A stretch of DNA of 64,000 nt, taken from assembly GCA_964501535.1 (NCBI GenBank), contig CAZCSV010000002.1, positions 511,075 through 575,074 of the forward strand. The letters run 5' to 3'. This document shows positions 25,022 through 33,831 of the stretch, one piece after another; the stretch's first letter is position 1, and each line of letters begins with the position of its first letter. The notes under the pieces were generated by a model that was not told the origin of the DNA, did not search any database, and saw nothing but the letters and a program-made list of their open reading frames with translations. Position numbers and translations under genes: made by a program. The stretch is from FEN-1279 sp964501535. Its GTDB lineage: Bacteria; Bacteroidota; Ignavibacteria; Tepidaquicellales; Tepidaquicellaceae.

Positions 25022-25647
25022 TATATATATTTGAATTTAATATTGTTGTTTTCTGAATATAAAATAATATTGCAATTTTTTTCCTTCGCATTATAAGATA
25101 TCTTACGGTTGTAATTCAGCGATGTAAAGAATAACCTGTTTATCTTTTTTTTCTTTCCTATGTATTCGGTTTTTATCTTTTTATTTATTCTTGAAATTAT
25201 ATCGTTCACGAAAAGAGGTTCTTTAAATGTTATAATACATGAAGACGGAATATCAGTTCGTTTTTGAAAGTCATATATTTCATATGCTACTTCTTCGTAC
25301 GGATGATTGAGCAAGAGTGCATCAATTACTTTATCGAGGCTCTCCTCACCGCACTCTACTTCCAGCCTTACTTCCTCTTCAAATGATAGTTTACCTTTTT
25401 TACCTGTGAATGGATTAGTCTTTTTCCCGGGCAAGTAAGTTCCTAGCCCTTTCATTCTGAAAGAACACATATGGTAATTTCCTATTTTCCCTGCTCCCGC
25501 GAACGACATCTCGAAAGTTAATTTATCTACAAATTCTAAAGGGACATAAGTCACGATTTTTTTTCTGTTAATGTAAAGAAAACTTATGTCTTCCATATTC
25601 TCAATTTCTCTCTTTTTGAAAAGACCTGTGAAAGTTCTGAATTCCAT
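25021..25647 (-). CDS. Stand-alone Nif3/YqfO PII-like domain protein
   Basis: 208 aa. Residues about 28-125 match the PII/CutA-like insert found in the middle of Nif3-family proteins such as YqfO: KKIVTYVPLEFVDKL, FAGAGKIGNYHMCSF, GTYLPGKKTNPFTGKKG, EEEVRLEVE and LLNHPYEEVAYEIYDF. The N-terminal Nif3 half is absent, and the part after the insert (about 130-208) keeps only a faint echo of the C-terminal half. It is either a decayed Nif3 gene or a domain that has become independent. No metal-binding His motif of Nif3 is visible. It is co-transcribed with the zinc-ribbon gene. Confidence 0.75.
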   Translation of the reverse strand: MEFRTFTGLFKKREIENMEDISFLYINRKKIVTYVPLEFVDKLTFEMSFAGAGKIGNYHMCSFRMKGLGTYLPGKKTNPFTGKKGKLSFEEEVRLEVECGEESLDKVIDALLLNHPYEEVAYEIYDFQKRTDIPSSCIITFKEPLFVNDIISRINKKIKTEYIGKKKKINRLFFTSLNYNRKISYNAKEKNCNIILYSENNNIKFKYI

Positions 25648-25670
25648 AAATATTTCCTTAAATTATGTAT

Positions 25671-25704
25671 AAAAAAAAAGTGTATCTTTTGGGATACACT
25701 TTTT
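25671..25704 (-). terminator. Terminator after metF
   Basis: On the minus strand the stem AAAAGTGTATC / GATACACTTTT with a 6-base loop is followed by at least nine T. It closes the metF transcript and separates it from the gene at 25647. Confidence 0.9.
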
Positions 25705-25812
25705 AAAATTTAACTACCGTAATTAATAGTATATGTATAAAATATTAAAATCTTTATTAAATCCATCATATAAAAATATTATCTCGGAGTTGTAAATTCA
25801 AGGCAATAATTA

Positions 25813-26763
25813 CTATATATTCAATTTTTTTATCAATTTTTGCACTGGAGTTGAATTCTGCAGTATATAAAAATGTACCGCAGGAACTCCAAAATTAAAT
25901 AATGCCTCAACCTGCTTATATGCCCAGTTTATTCCGATTTCCTGTGTATACTTGCTGTCCGAGTTTAGTATCTCTTCCGATAACTCTTCCGGAATATCTA
26001 TAATAAAATCCTTTGGCAGACTCGATAAATGTTTCTTTGTGGTTAAGATTTTTATGCCGGGAATTATCGGGACATTGATTCCCTCTTCATTGCATAGTTT
26101 GACAAAGTTGAAAAAATGGTCGTTGTTGAAAAACATTTGGGTTACTATGTAATGAGCACCCGCATCTATTTTATTTTTAAGATATTTAATATCCGTTTTT
26201 AAATTTGGAGCCTCAAAATGTTTTTCAGGGTATCCACCCACACCAATACAAAAATCCGTTGAAGCCGCATCCAGTAAATCTTCCTCCAGATAAATCCCAT
26301 TGTTCATGTTTATTATTTGCTCTACTAATTCGATTGTATATACATTACTGGTTTTTCCGTGCGGAATTGGTTTTTTATATTCTCTTTCGTCTCCTCTTAC
26401 TGCTAATACATTTTCAATCCCAAGATAATTCAGCTCTATCAGTGCATCCTCGGTTTCTTCTTTTGTAAATCCTGTGCAAAGAAGATGCGGTACTGTTTCT
26501 ACATTATATTTATTCTTAATTGCTACGCAAAGACCTATCGTTCCGGGTCTTTTACGTTTAATTTTTTTTCTAATTCCTTCTGGGGTTTCTTCATATTGGA
26601 CTTCCGCTGAATGCGAAGTTACATCGATAAACGGGGGATTGTATTTGATTAGTTCATCGATTATACCGAATATTTGTCTTATATCCCCTCCTCTCAGAGG
26701 TGGTATGATTTCAAAACTTATCAGGGGATTTTTGGCTTTTTCTAAATGCTCAATTACTTTCAA
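25813..26763 (-). CDS. metF: Methylenetetrahydrofolate reductase
   Basis: MetF reduces 5,10-methylene-THF to 5-methyl-THF with FAD, supplying methionine synthesis. 316 aa, the normal bacterial length. Visible: SFEIIPPLRGGD with the active-site Glu near residue 18, FIDVTSHSAE, LLCTGFTKEETEDALIEL, NVLAVRGDE, the FAD-binding region FCIGVGGYPEKHFEAPN, and GAHYIVTQMFFNNDHFFNF. It lies about 30 bp after the beta-propeller gene on the same strand and ends at the terminator at 25671-25704. Confidence 0.96.
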   Translation of the reverse strand: MKVIEHLEKAKNPLISFEIIPPLRGGDIRQIFGIIDELIKYNPPFIDVTSHSAEVQYEETPEGIRKKIKRKRPGTIGLCVAIKNKYNVETVPHLLCTGFTKEETEDALIELNYLGIENVLAVRGDEREYKKPIPHGKTSNVYTIELVEQIINMNNGIYLEEDLLDAASTDFCIGVGGYPEKHFEAPNLKTDIKYLKNKIDAGAHYIVTQMFFNNDHFFNFVKLCNEEGINVPIIPGIKILTTKKHLSSLPKDFIIDIPEELSEEILNSDSKYTQEIGINWAYKQVEALFNFGVPAVHFYILQNSTPVQKLIKKLNI

Positions 26764-26791
26764 TATAAATTAATTTAATTATTAAAATCAA

Positions 26792-27772
26792 TTAATGGAC
26801 ATCGGGTTGTAAATTATTACCCTGCGTCGTCAACATTGTACATTTACCCGTGCTTAATTCGACAATTCCAATCTGGTAATCATTCCCGTTTTCCGCATCA
26901 AATATTATTCTGTCGGTATCTACCCACTTGTAAGTTCCTATATTTCCGCCTTTAGTAGTGATGGCTTCTTTGTTGTTTCCGTCGAGAGTCATTGTATATA
27001 ATTTTACAGTGTTTGTACCAATCGATAAAAATGCAATCTTTTTATCGTCGGGTGAAAATTTCGGAAGATTACAACTTGTAATCCCTTTTGTCAGGGCGTA
27101 TTCCTTGCCGTTATCGAATAAGTAAATCGTACCGTTTAACTGCATATTGAACCCTGCATATACTACCTTGTTTGCATCCGAGGAAATATCCGGAAGTAAA
27201 TTGGCATTATCATTTATGTTGATTTGAATTGTGTTGTCTTCTGTCGTGTCTTCCAGGTCTGTCATCATAATGCATTTGTTATCATCATAGAAAGCAGAAT
27301 AAACGATAAATCTGCCGCTTCTTGAAAGCACCTGCTGATTCGAGTAACCGATTGTTGAAATTAAATATGCTTCCCCTTCTGCTGGATCGATAATATAAAT
27401 CGTTAATGCTCCGTCCTGGTCTGAATTGAAAATTATCTGCTCTCCGTCGGCAGTAAAGGATGGATTTGTACCTCCGTAAATGAACAACGGTTCTTCGGGT
27501 TTATCCGTATCCGCATTTACAATCAGGTAAATCCTATCGTCATCAGTCTGAAAAACAATTTTCGTTCCGTCGGGCGACCATCTGGGCTTGGAACAATTTG
27601 CCGCTAAATCAGTAATCTGTTTTTTATTGCTTCCGTCGTCGTTCATTGTAAATATCTGTAAATAGTTGCTTTTCGTATTGTCCGAACTGTATACAATTTT
27701 CTTATCTTTTTGAGAATATGCGATGTTAATCAGCAAAATAAAAAAAGTAACTAGTGCTGCAATTTTATTCAT
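26792..27772 (-). CDS. Secreted TolB-like beta-propeller protein
   Basis: 326 aa with a signal peptide (MNKIAALVTFFILLINIAYS) and at least five PD40/TolB-type repeats spread along the mature protein: PRWSPDGTKIVFQ, PSFTADGEQIIFN, LSRSGRFIVYSA, PDISSDANKVVYA and PKFSPDDKKIAFL. This predicts a periplasmic or exported six- or seven-bladed propeller. Propellers of this kind bind partners or ligands; no Pal, Tol or peptidase gene adjoins, so it is not called tolB. Confidence 0.85.
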   Translation of the reverse strand: MNKIAALVTFFILLINIAYSQKDKKIVYSSDNTKSNYLQIFTMNDDGSNKKQITDLAANCSKPRWSPDGTKIVFQTDDDRIYLIVNADTDKPEEPLFIYGGTNPSFTADGEQIIFNSDQDGALTIYIIDPAEGEAYLISTIGYSNQQVLSRSGRFIVYSAFYDDNKCIMMTDLEDTTEDNTIQININDNANLLPDISSDANKVVYAGFNMQLNGTIYLFDNGKEYALTKGITSCNLPKFSPDDKKIAFLSIGTNTVKLYTMTLDGNNKEAITTKGGNIGTYKWVDTDRIIFDAENGNDYQIGIVELSTGKCTMLTTQGNNLQPDVH

Positions 27773-28024
27773 AAAATTATTTTATTTTTAAGTTTAAATT
27801 TAAAAAACATTTTCAAGTTAAGAAAGTATATAATAAATCCTTTTGTCGAAACGATTGACCTGTGAAAAATTATGGATTCGGAGATTTGTCTGCTATTAAC
27901 TTTTATTAGTATTAACTGAAAATAAAATTATGATTAAAAAATTTTATATAGTCAATATTATTGTGAATAATTTTTTTATTTTTATATTGCAGAATATGTT
28001 TTATTTTCTATGATAAATTGAATT

Positions 28025-28435
28025 ATGAGGGAAATTGATTTTAAGAATGAATTAAAATTCCAGGCTTCCAGAAGCGGAGGAAAAGGCGGTCAGAATGTAA
28101 ATAAAGTTTCAACAAAAATCGAACTGATTTTTGATGTTATCAATTCAATCTTGTTAAGCGACGAAGAAAAAAATACATTACTTGTGAAACTGAAGAATAA
28201 AATAGATAAAAACGGTGTGCTGAAAATTACTGCTCAGAATGAACGCTCGCAATATTTAAATAAACAGACTGCGGTAAAAAAATTTTATTCGATTCTGGAG
28301 AATGCATTTAAAAAAGAAAAAATCAGACGTAAAACTACTCCTACAGGAATTTCAAGAGTGGAGAGGTTGAATTTTAAAAAAATTATTTCGAGGAAAAAAT
28401 CGTACAGAAGAAAGGACTTTCTGAAAGAGATTTGA
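28025..28435 (+). CDS. arfB: Peptidyl-tRNA hydrolase ArfB, ribosome rescue
   Basis: 136 aa with the class-I release-factor catalytic domain: SRSGGKGGQNVNKVSTKIEL carries the GGQ tripeptide (Gly21-Gly22-Gln23) that hydrolyses peptidyl-tRNA. There is no codon-recognition domain. The C-terminal basic tail (RKKSYRRKDFLKEI) is the ArfB feature that enters the empty mRNA channel of stalled ribosomes. The stop overlaps the next gene's TTG start. Confidence 0.93.
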   Translation: MREIDFKNELKFQASRSGGKGGQNVNKVSTKIELIFDVINSILLSDEEKNTLLVKLKNKIDKNGVLKITAQNERSQYLNKQTAVKKFYSILENAFKKEKIRRKTTPTGISRVERLNFKKIISRKKSYRRKDFLKEI

Positions 28436-29171
28436 ATGAATTAAAAATAATTAAGTCAAGGATTTTTAATAAATTCCTGGAATTGAAATTTGGTATTAGC
28501 ACTTTATCGGGAGGAGATGGAAATTCTCCGTATTTGTTCAATCTAAGTTTCCTGGTTGGAGATAATGCGGAAAATGTAAAGAAGAACAGAAAAATTTTTT
28601 TCGATAAACTTGGTATAAGCGAAAATCAGGTTTCCTATCAGCGACAGATACATTCAATAAAATCAAATAGAGTTGAACAGTTCGCTTTTTATAGAGACAG
28701 CGATGCTTTATACACGAACAGAAAAAATAATTTTCTCGCGGTAAGCATTGCTGATTGCATACCCGTCTTTTTGTTTGAGAAGAAGAAAAAAATAGTTGCA
28801 GCAATACATTCGGGGTGGAAGGGAACATTAAATAGAATAACGACACTGACGATTGAGAAAATAATCACGGAATTTGCGGCAGATGTGAAAAATATATTGG
28901 CTTATATAGGACCGGGTATTCCTGTTGAGCATTTTGAGGTAGGCAGAGAAATTGCTGATTTGTTCGATGATAATGTTACAGTAGAAAAAGGAGGTAAATT
29001 TTTATAGATTTAAAGTTGCATAATTATCTGCAGTTAATCGGAATCGGAATTACAGATGAAAATATCGAAATATCGGATTATTGCACTTATAAGGAAAAGG
29101 AACTCTTTCACTCCTGCAGACGGGATAAAGACAAATCAGGAAGAATGCTGGGTGTGATTGGAATGATATAA
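28432..29171 (+). pseudogene. pgeF: Polyphenol oxidase/laccase-domain protein PgeF (YfiH), frameshifted
   Basis: YfiH-family protein: these are purine nucleosidases/peptidoglycan-editing factors with a zinc site. The first frame starts at TTG 28432 (overlapping arfB by 4 bp) and gives 191 residues with SYQRQIHS, VSIADCIPVFLF, AAIHSGWKGT and AYIGPGIPVEHFEVG, then stops at 29005-29007 after GGKFL. The next frame continues from 29007 with the expected family C terminus: DLKLHNYLQLIGIG, ISDYCTYKEKELFHSCRRD, SGRMLGVIGMI, ending at 29171. One extra T in the TTTTT run near 29000 would restore GKFFIDLK. It may be a true frameshift or a sequencing/assembly error. Confidence 0.85.
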
Positions 29172-29206
29172 TTTGATAGATGACATTTGATAAGTTGTAA
29201 GAAAGA

Positions 29207-30427
29207 CTATTTGATACTCTGTGGTTTAAGAAATACTATGCTGAAGACTGTTATAATTATCATAAAAAATGCGCCAGAGAGAAAAGGATACTGAAAACCG
29301 AGGCTCTGATAAACGAATCCGCCCCAAACAGGGCCAAGGAATCTTGCAAGTGAGCCTAAAGACTGATTTACTCCGAGTACTGACCCCTGTTCTTCCTGCC
29401 CTACATTTTGCGATATTAATCCCAGAACCATTGGATTGTTTAAACCGTTTCCAAAAGAGAGAATAGTCAGCACAGCAAGCATTATCGGTATGTTAAAAGA
29501 AAATGGAATTAATGCCAGTCCGATACAAGTTAATATATTTCCGGTTATTAGTGATTTTTCTTCGCCTATCCTTTTTTTGAAAAATTTAATCATGGTTCCC
29601 TGAACAATTGCTCCGACAATACCCATGAAAGAAAGTAAGAGTCCCACCTCTTCCGAGTTAAGATTTAATCCGTCGTGTCTTTCTGCAAAAAGCAGAAAAG
29701 TAGCGTGAATGTTTGCATAAGAAAATGTTATGAAGAAAAATATTATTACATAGAGTCCTACGTTCCTGTTCGTGATGACATCGTGTACTCCCTTGAAATT
29801 TATCACTGTTACGCCTTTGAAATTTTTCTTGTTCTTGCTCATTAAATCCGGACTTAAAGTCTCCTTGAAAACCGTAATGCATAAAGTAACAGCGATTAGC
29901 GAGAAAAAAGCAGAAAGAAATATCGGCATTCCGTATCCGAACTTATGCGAAAGCAATCCCCCGAGTGCAGGACCGAATATAAATCCAAGACTGAATGCCG
30001 CCCCAATCAGACCCATTCCCTTCGAGCGGTTTTCCTTCGTTGTTAAATCGGAGACAACCGATTGAGCCGCAGAAAGATTTGCCGAGAATATACCTGCTAA
30101 CGCTCTCGAAATAATCAGTAATGTTATGGAAGGAATTATACCGGAGAATACCAACGCCATTAAGAAATATGATAAAACGTTTCCGGTTAAACTCATTACG
30201 AGAATGGGTTTTCTTCCGTAAATATCCGACATCGAACCCCATACCGGAGTGAATATAAACTGCATTAATGAAAAAATTCCCACTATGAGTCCGATTACCG
30301 ATTCATTTGCTTGTTCCACGTTCTTAAGGAAATCGGGAAGCAGAGGAATAATAATCCCGAAACCCAGTAAGTCGATGAATATCGTAATGAATATAACTAA
30401 AAACGCTGTTCTGTTTTTACCTTCCAT
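29207..30427 (-). CDS. MFS efflux transporter, TetA-like
   Basis: Twelve-segment major facilitator of 406 aa. The loop 2-3 motif is GSMSDIYGRKPIL, the proline/glycine-rich block of drug:H+ antiporters is visible as GAAFSLGFIFGPALGGLL, and the second half repeats the pattern. The sequence resembles tetracycline-type (TCR/Tet) exporters; the substrate cannot be deduced. It starts 14 bp after the site-2 protease gene ends, on the same strand. Confidence 0.9.
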   Translation of the reverse strand: MEGKNRTAFLVIFITIFIDLLGFGIIIPLLPDFLKNVEQANESVIGLIVGIFSLMQFIFTPVWGSMSDIYGRKPILVMSLTGNVLSYFLMALVFSGIIPSITLLIISRALAGIFSANLSAAQSVVSDLTTKENRSKGMGLIGAAFSLGFIFGPALGGLLSHKFGYGMPIFLSAFFSLIAVTLCITVFKETLSPDLMSKNKKNFKGVTVINFKGVHDVITNRNVGLYVIIFFFITFSYANIHATFLLFAERHDGLNLNSEEVGLLLSFMGIVGAIVQGTMIKFFKKRIGEEKSLITGNILTCIGLALIPFSFNIPIMLAVLTILSFGNGLNNPMVLGLISQNVGQEEQGSVLGVNQSLGSLARFLGPVWGGFVYQSLGFQYPFLSGAFFMIIITVFSIVFLKPQSIK

Positions 30428-30441
30428 AAATTAAAAATTTA

Positions 30442-31419
30442 TTATAAATCCGTAACAGGAATCGGGCAAAATGAAATTACAAAAATCATAAATGCAATCC
30501 ATCCGATTATTGTTCTTGCTCTGCCAAGCGGTTCATATATATCGGAAACAATCGGCGGGTGCTTTATTTTAATAATAAAAAAAATAATAAGCGCCCACAT
30601 GAGCCAGTTCACAGAACCGAAATTCACATCAAAACCCGTCAAAGGAATCAATCCGGCTAACCCAAAAAATAATAATAAACCGAAAACTATATAAGCGACG
30701 ATTTTATGCTTTTCTCCGAACATTGTATAGGAAATGTGTCCTCCGTCAAGTTGACCGACCGGCATCATATTAAGTGCAGTGATAAGAAGCCCGAACCATC
30801 CGACGCAGAGAAAAGGGTAATGATAAATCTCATTCATCGGAGGTATAAATACCCCAGGACCCGAAAATATTTTTTCGAAAACAAAAAATATTAGATTATA
30901 ACCAAAAGTAAGACCCGTAGTCGGTATTCCTGTGTTCTGATATTCAGGATGGATTGAATATAAAAATGAAATCGGTGGCAGTGACAGGTAACCGATTATC
31001 AGGATAATCATTGTTACTATCCAACCCGATATGGGACCCGCAACACCAATATCGAAAAGAGACTTTCTCGAATGTACAGGGGACTTCATTTTTATAACCG
31101 CACCCATCGTACCGAAGGGATTAAGGAACAGAAAAGGAAAAGGAATGTAAAACGGCAGTGTAACATTAACTTTATGAATCCTTGCGGCGAAGTAATGCCC
31201 GAATTCATGCGCACTGATGACCAAAAGAAGTAAAACTGAGTAAGTCAAGCCAATCGGGAAATTATACAATTGAAATGGGTCCTGATTTGCCCAGAAAACT
31301 CCGCTTATGGTGGTTGTGAAAAATGTTGCAAGAAAAAGAATTATATTTATGACAAAAAAATATTTCTTTTTTTTATAAACTGCAGTTTGCTCTGTATAAA
31401 ATTCGGTACTATCGGACAT
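30442..31419 (-). CDS. Site-2 protease family (M50) membrane metallopeptidase
   Basis: 325 aa, polytopic. The zinc motif HEFGH (His71, Glu72, His75) lies at the end of a membrane segment (YSVLLLLVISAHEFGHYFAA), and the third ligand region is VGQLDGGHISY. Pro-rich loops (FYIPFPFLFLNPFGTMG) precede membrane helices, as in the plant EGY/cyanobacterial-type S2P branch. No PDZ domain is seen. A role in regulated intramembrane proteolysis is inferred. The gene diverges from a CPBP protease gene across a duplicated 50-bp sequence. Confidence 0.92.
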   Translation of the reverse strand: MSDSTEFYTEQTAVYKKKKYFFVINIILFLATFFTTTISGVFWANQDPFQLYNFPIGLTYSVLLLLVISAHEFGHYFAARIHKVNVTLPFYIPFPFLFLNPFGTMGAVIKMKSPVHSRKSLFDIGVAGPISGWIVTMIILIIGYLSLPPISFLYSIHPEYQNTGIPTTGLTFGYNLIFFVFEKIFSGPGVFIPPMNEIYHYPFLCVGWFGLLITALNMMPVGQLDGGHISYTMFGEKHKIVAYIVFGLLLFFGLAGLIPLTGFDVNFGSVNWLMWALIIFFIIKIKHPPIVSDIYEPLGRARTIIGWIAFMIFVISFCPIPVTDL

Positions 31420-31430
31420 ATCAACAAAAT

Positions 31431-31530
31431 ACCTTTATTCGATTTTAATTTCAATTTTTTAAAAATTACACTAACTGTATACCTATATTCGATTTTAATT
31501 TCAATTTTTTAAAAATTACACTAACTGTAT
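31431..31530. repeat. Tandem 50-bp duplication in a divergent promoter region
   Basis: Two adjacent 50-bp copies (31431-31480 and 31481-31530) differ at one base (ACCTTTATTCG versus ACCTATATTCG). They occupy most of the 162 bp between two divergent membrane-protease genes. The unit contains no gene and ends in ACACTAACTGTAT. Any promoter or operator in it is present twice. Confidence 0.95.
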
Positions 31531-31581
31531 ATTGTTATTTAAATAATGAATATATTTTATAATATTGCATAAAACAATTTT

Positions 31582-32499
31582 TTGGAAAATAATTTAAAAA
31601 CTCAAGAAGCAAGAAAAGCACCTCTGGGAAAACTTCATCCGGCAATTTTTATTGTTATTGTCTTATTATCCACATTTATTACTTATCAGGTCTTCGGAGG
31701 ACTATTAACTGTACTGATAGTAGGAATCGATTTGAAGACTATTCCCGAAAATCTCTGGAAAACCAGAATAATATTGTCGTTTTCGCAATTTATGTTTTTG
31801 CTTATTCCTGCGCTCTTATTGAGTATAATGCAGGGAAATAATTTCAGGGAAACTTTCCGCATAAAGAAGCCCGACGTTCCGATTTTCTTTCTGAGCATAT
31901 TTGGACTGATAATTGTGCAGCCGTTTTTACAGGCTTTTTTGTATTTTCAGAATAAACTTATTTTTTCCATTCCTTTCGGAGCTGAGGTCTTAAAGCAGGT
32001 GAAGGAATTGTTCGATTTGCTCGAGCAGACGACATTAAGCCTTGTTACCGCCGGAAATGCGGAGGAATTTATTTTTGTCGTTTTTGTGATTGCTGTTACG
32101 CCTGCCGTTTGCGAGGAGTTTCTTTTCCGCGGATTAGTTCTTAAGAATTTCGAGATGATAACATTAAGCCGTAATGCGATTTTACTGACGGGTTTGATTT
32201 TTGCGCTTTTTCATTTCCATCCGTTCAATTTGATTCCTTTGATTATTGTGGGATGTTATCTCACGTTTATAGTATACTATAGCGGAAGTATTTTTACTGC
32301 CGTTATTAGTCATTTTATTTTTAATTTTACGTCTGCATACTCTGTATATTTATTCGGGAAGGATAATTTTATAGAGCCAGAGATTTCCGGGATGCAATTA
32401 ATACAATTTGGCTTACTGGGTCTGATTTCGTTGGTGTTGTTTATTTTCTTAATAATTTATATAGTAAAAATTTATAATAAAAAATCACTTATTGTTTAA
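31582..32499 (+). CDS. CPBP family intramembrane metalloprotease
   Basis: 305 aa, eight or so hydrophobic segments. The CAAX-protease/bacteriocin-processing (Abi) signature is complete: CEEFLFRGLVL with the catalytic Glu pair and Arg, FALFHFHPFN with the His, and SHFIFNFTSA. The start is TTG at 31582; no ATG precedes the first conserved sequence, and the segment LHPAIFIVIVLLSTFITYQV begins at about residue 19. The last base overlaps the start of cdsA. The processed substrate is unknown. Confidence 0.9.
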   Translation: MENNLKTQEARKAPLGKLHPAIFIVIVLLSTFITYQVFGGLLTVLIVGIDLKTIPENLWKTRIILSFSQFMFLLIPALLLSIMQGNNFRETFRIKKPDVPIFFLSIFGLIIVQPFLQAFLYFQNKLIFSIPFGAEVLKQVKELFDLLEQTTLSLVTAGNAEEFIFVVFVIAVTPAVCEEFLFRGLVLKNFEMITLSRNAILLTGLIFALFHFHPFNLIPLIIVGCYLTFIVYYSGSIFTAVISHFIFNFTSAYSVYLFGKDNFIEPEISGMQLIQFGLLGLISLVLFIFLIIYIVKIYNKKSLIV

Positions 32500-33275
32500 T
32501 GTCAAATATAATTAAGAGAATTTTAGTCGGTATAATAGGTATTCCTGTCATTTTAATTCTTGTTTATCTTGGAGGAATTTATTTTTTTGTTTTATGCCTG
32601 ATAATTCAGTCTTTATGTCTGTGGGAGTTTCTGAAAATGTTCGAGAACAAGAATATATATCTATTGAAATCATTGACGATAATAATATCTGTAATAATGT
32701 TTGTTCTTTTATCGGAAAAATATTTTTACAGTATTATCTTGCTGATTATACCTGTTTTTGCGGAAGTGTTCAGAGAAAAAAAAAGAAATCCGTTGAATGC
32801 GATAGTATCCGTATTTGGTGTGATTTACATAACGATACCGTTTGTGCTTTTAAACGAGCTGGGGAAAAACTATTTGTTCGTTTTCTACATTTTCATTCTG
32901 ATATGGGCCTGCGATACATTTGCATATTTCGGGGGTAAAATTTTCGGAAAACATCAGTTGACTACTATCAGTCCGAAGAAGACGATAGAAGGCTCCTTTA
33001 CTGGACTTCTGTTCTCATTGATTACATCGGTTTTGTTTTATTTTATTGACAATAGTTTCTTGAATTTAACAGACAGCATTATCCTTGGTGTAACCGTTGG
33101 TATCGTGAGCCAGGTTGGGGACAATTTTGAATCTCTCCTGAAACGATTTGCGGAAGTAAAAGATTCATCTGGAATAATTCCCGGTCACGGTGGTCTGCTG
33201 GACAGATTTGACAGTCTGATTTTAGTAACACCCTTGATTTTTTTATATTTCAATTTTATGAAAATGATTTTTTAA
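32499..33275 (+). CDS. cdsA: Phosphatidate cytidylyltransferase
   Basis: CdsA makes CDP-diacylglycerol, the precursor of all phospholipids, at the inner membrane. 258 aa with seven or eight membrane segments and the C-terminal family signature: SLLKRFAEVKDSSGIIPGHG and GGLLDRFDSL. WACDTFAYFGGKIFGKHQL and SPKKTIEGSFTG are further family blocks. It overlaps the CPBP gene by one base and is followed by a hypothetical gene after 71 bp. Confidence 0.95.
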   Translation: MSNIIKRILVGIIGIPVILILVYLGGIYFFVLCLIIQSLCLWEFLKMFENKNIYLLKSLTIIISVIMFVLLSEKYFYSIILLIIPVFAEVFREKKRNPLNAIVSVFGVIYITIPFVLLNELGKNYLFVFYIFILIWACDTFAYFGGKIFGKHQLTTISPKKTIEGSFTGLLFSLITSVLFYFIDNSFLNLTDSIILGVTVGIVSQVGDNFESLLKRFAEVKDSSGIIPGHGGLLDRFDSLILVTPLIFLYFNFMKMIF

Positions 33276-33280
33276 ATAAC

Positions 33281-33310
33281 TTGAATTGTTTAATAATATT
33301 TTTATTTTTG
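33281..33310 (+). promoter_or_regulatory. Possible Bacteroidota-type promoter
   Basis: TTG (33281-33283), 19 bases, then TATTTTTG (33303-33310) fits the TTTG-N(17-23)-TAnnTTTG pattern of Bacteroidota vegetative promoters, 36 bases before the ATG at 33347. Whether this lineage uses that promoter type is not known from the window. Confidence 0.3.
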
Positions 33311-33346
33311 TAAGTAGTAAAGTATAAAGCGTAAAATTTTTTTCAA

Positions 33347-33823
33347 ATGCCAAAGCATAAAAAAGACAACGATAAAAAAAATATAAAGAGAAAAAAAAAG
33401 AATTCAGATGATATGAATTTAATCGAGGATGATTTCCTGTTAATGGATGACACGGTAGATGACTCATTGCTTATCGAAGAGGTTGAGGACAACAGTGATT
33501 TTTTAACTCAGGTTAAGGAATTCGAAAAGACTCATAAAAACTCGAAGCTGATTAATGTATTCAGTCTGATTGGCAGTCCAAATTTACCAAGGTTAAAAAA
33601 AATAAACGGAAAAGTTTTAAGTTCGGAATACGAAAAGCTAATTTTGTTATTGGACAAGTATAGCATTATAGTACATTTTCAGAACGAATACTCGCTGGAA
33701 GAAAAGTACAGGTTTATAACAGAAGAGATTTTCAGGCAGGATGTGGAGAAAAACAAGCACATTAGTTTTATTTATGAGGATTTCCATCCTGAGATGATTG
33801 ATTCCGAAGAAGAAGAAATTTAA
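33347..33823 (+). CDS. Hypothetical protein, basic N terminus and acidic body
   Basis: 158 aa, not assigned. The first 20 residues are almost all Lys/Arg/Asn/Asp (MPKHKKDNDKKNIKRKKK), followed by an acidic low-complexity stretch (about 22-55) and a more ordered C-terminal part (about 85-158) with LLLDKYSIIVHFQNEY, EEKYRFITEEIFRQDV and FIYEDFHPEM. That last part recurs in many bacterial hypothetical proteins in my recollection (a small domain often found after longer N termini), but I cannot name it. Cytoplasmic; no signal or membrane segment. It is followed 8 bp later by a thioredoxin-fold gene, so the two are probably co-transcribed. Confidence 0.75.
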   Translation: MPKHKKDNDKKNIKRKKKNSDDMNLIEDDFLLMDDTVDDSLLIEEVEDNSDFLTQVKEFEKTHKNSKLINVFSLIGSPNLPRLKKINGKVLSSEYEKLILLLDKYSIIVHFQNEYSLEEKYRFITEEIFRQDVEKNKHISFIYEDFHPEMIDSEEEEI

Positions 33824-33831
33824 ATTATAAT

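Noticed and set aside
29207..31419. A resistance island or mobile element around the MFS gene.
   Set aside because: No integrase, transposase, terminal repeats or change in composition; TetA-like MFS genes are common chromosomal genes.
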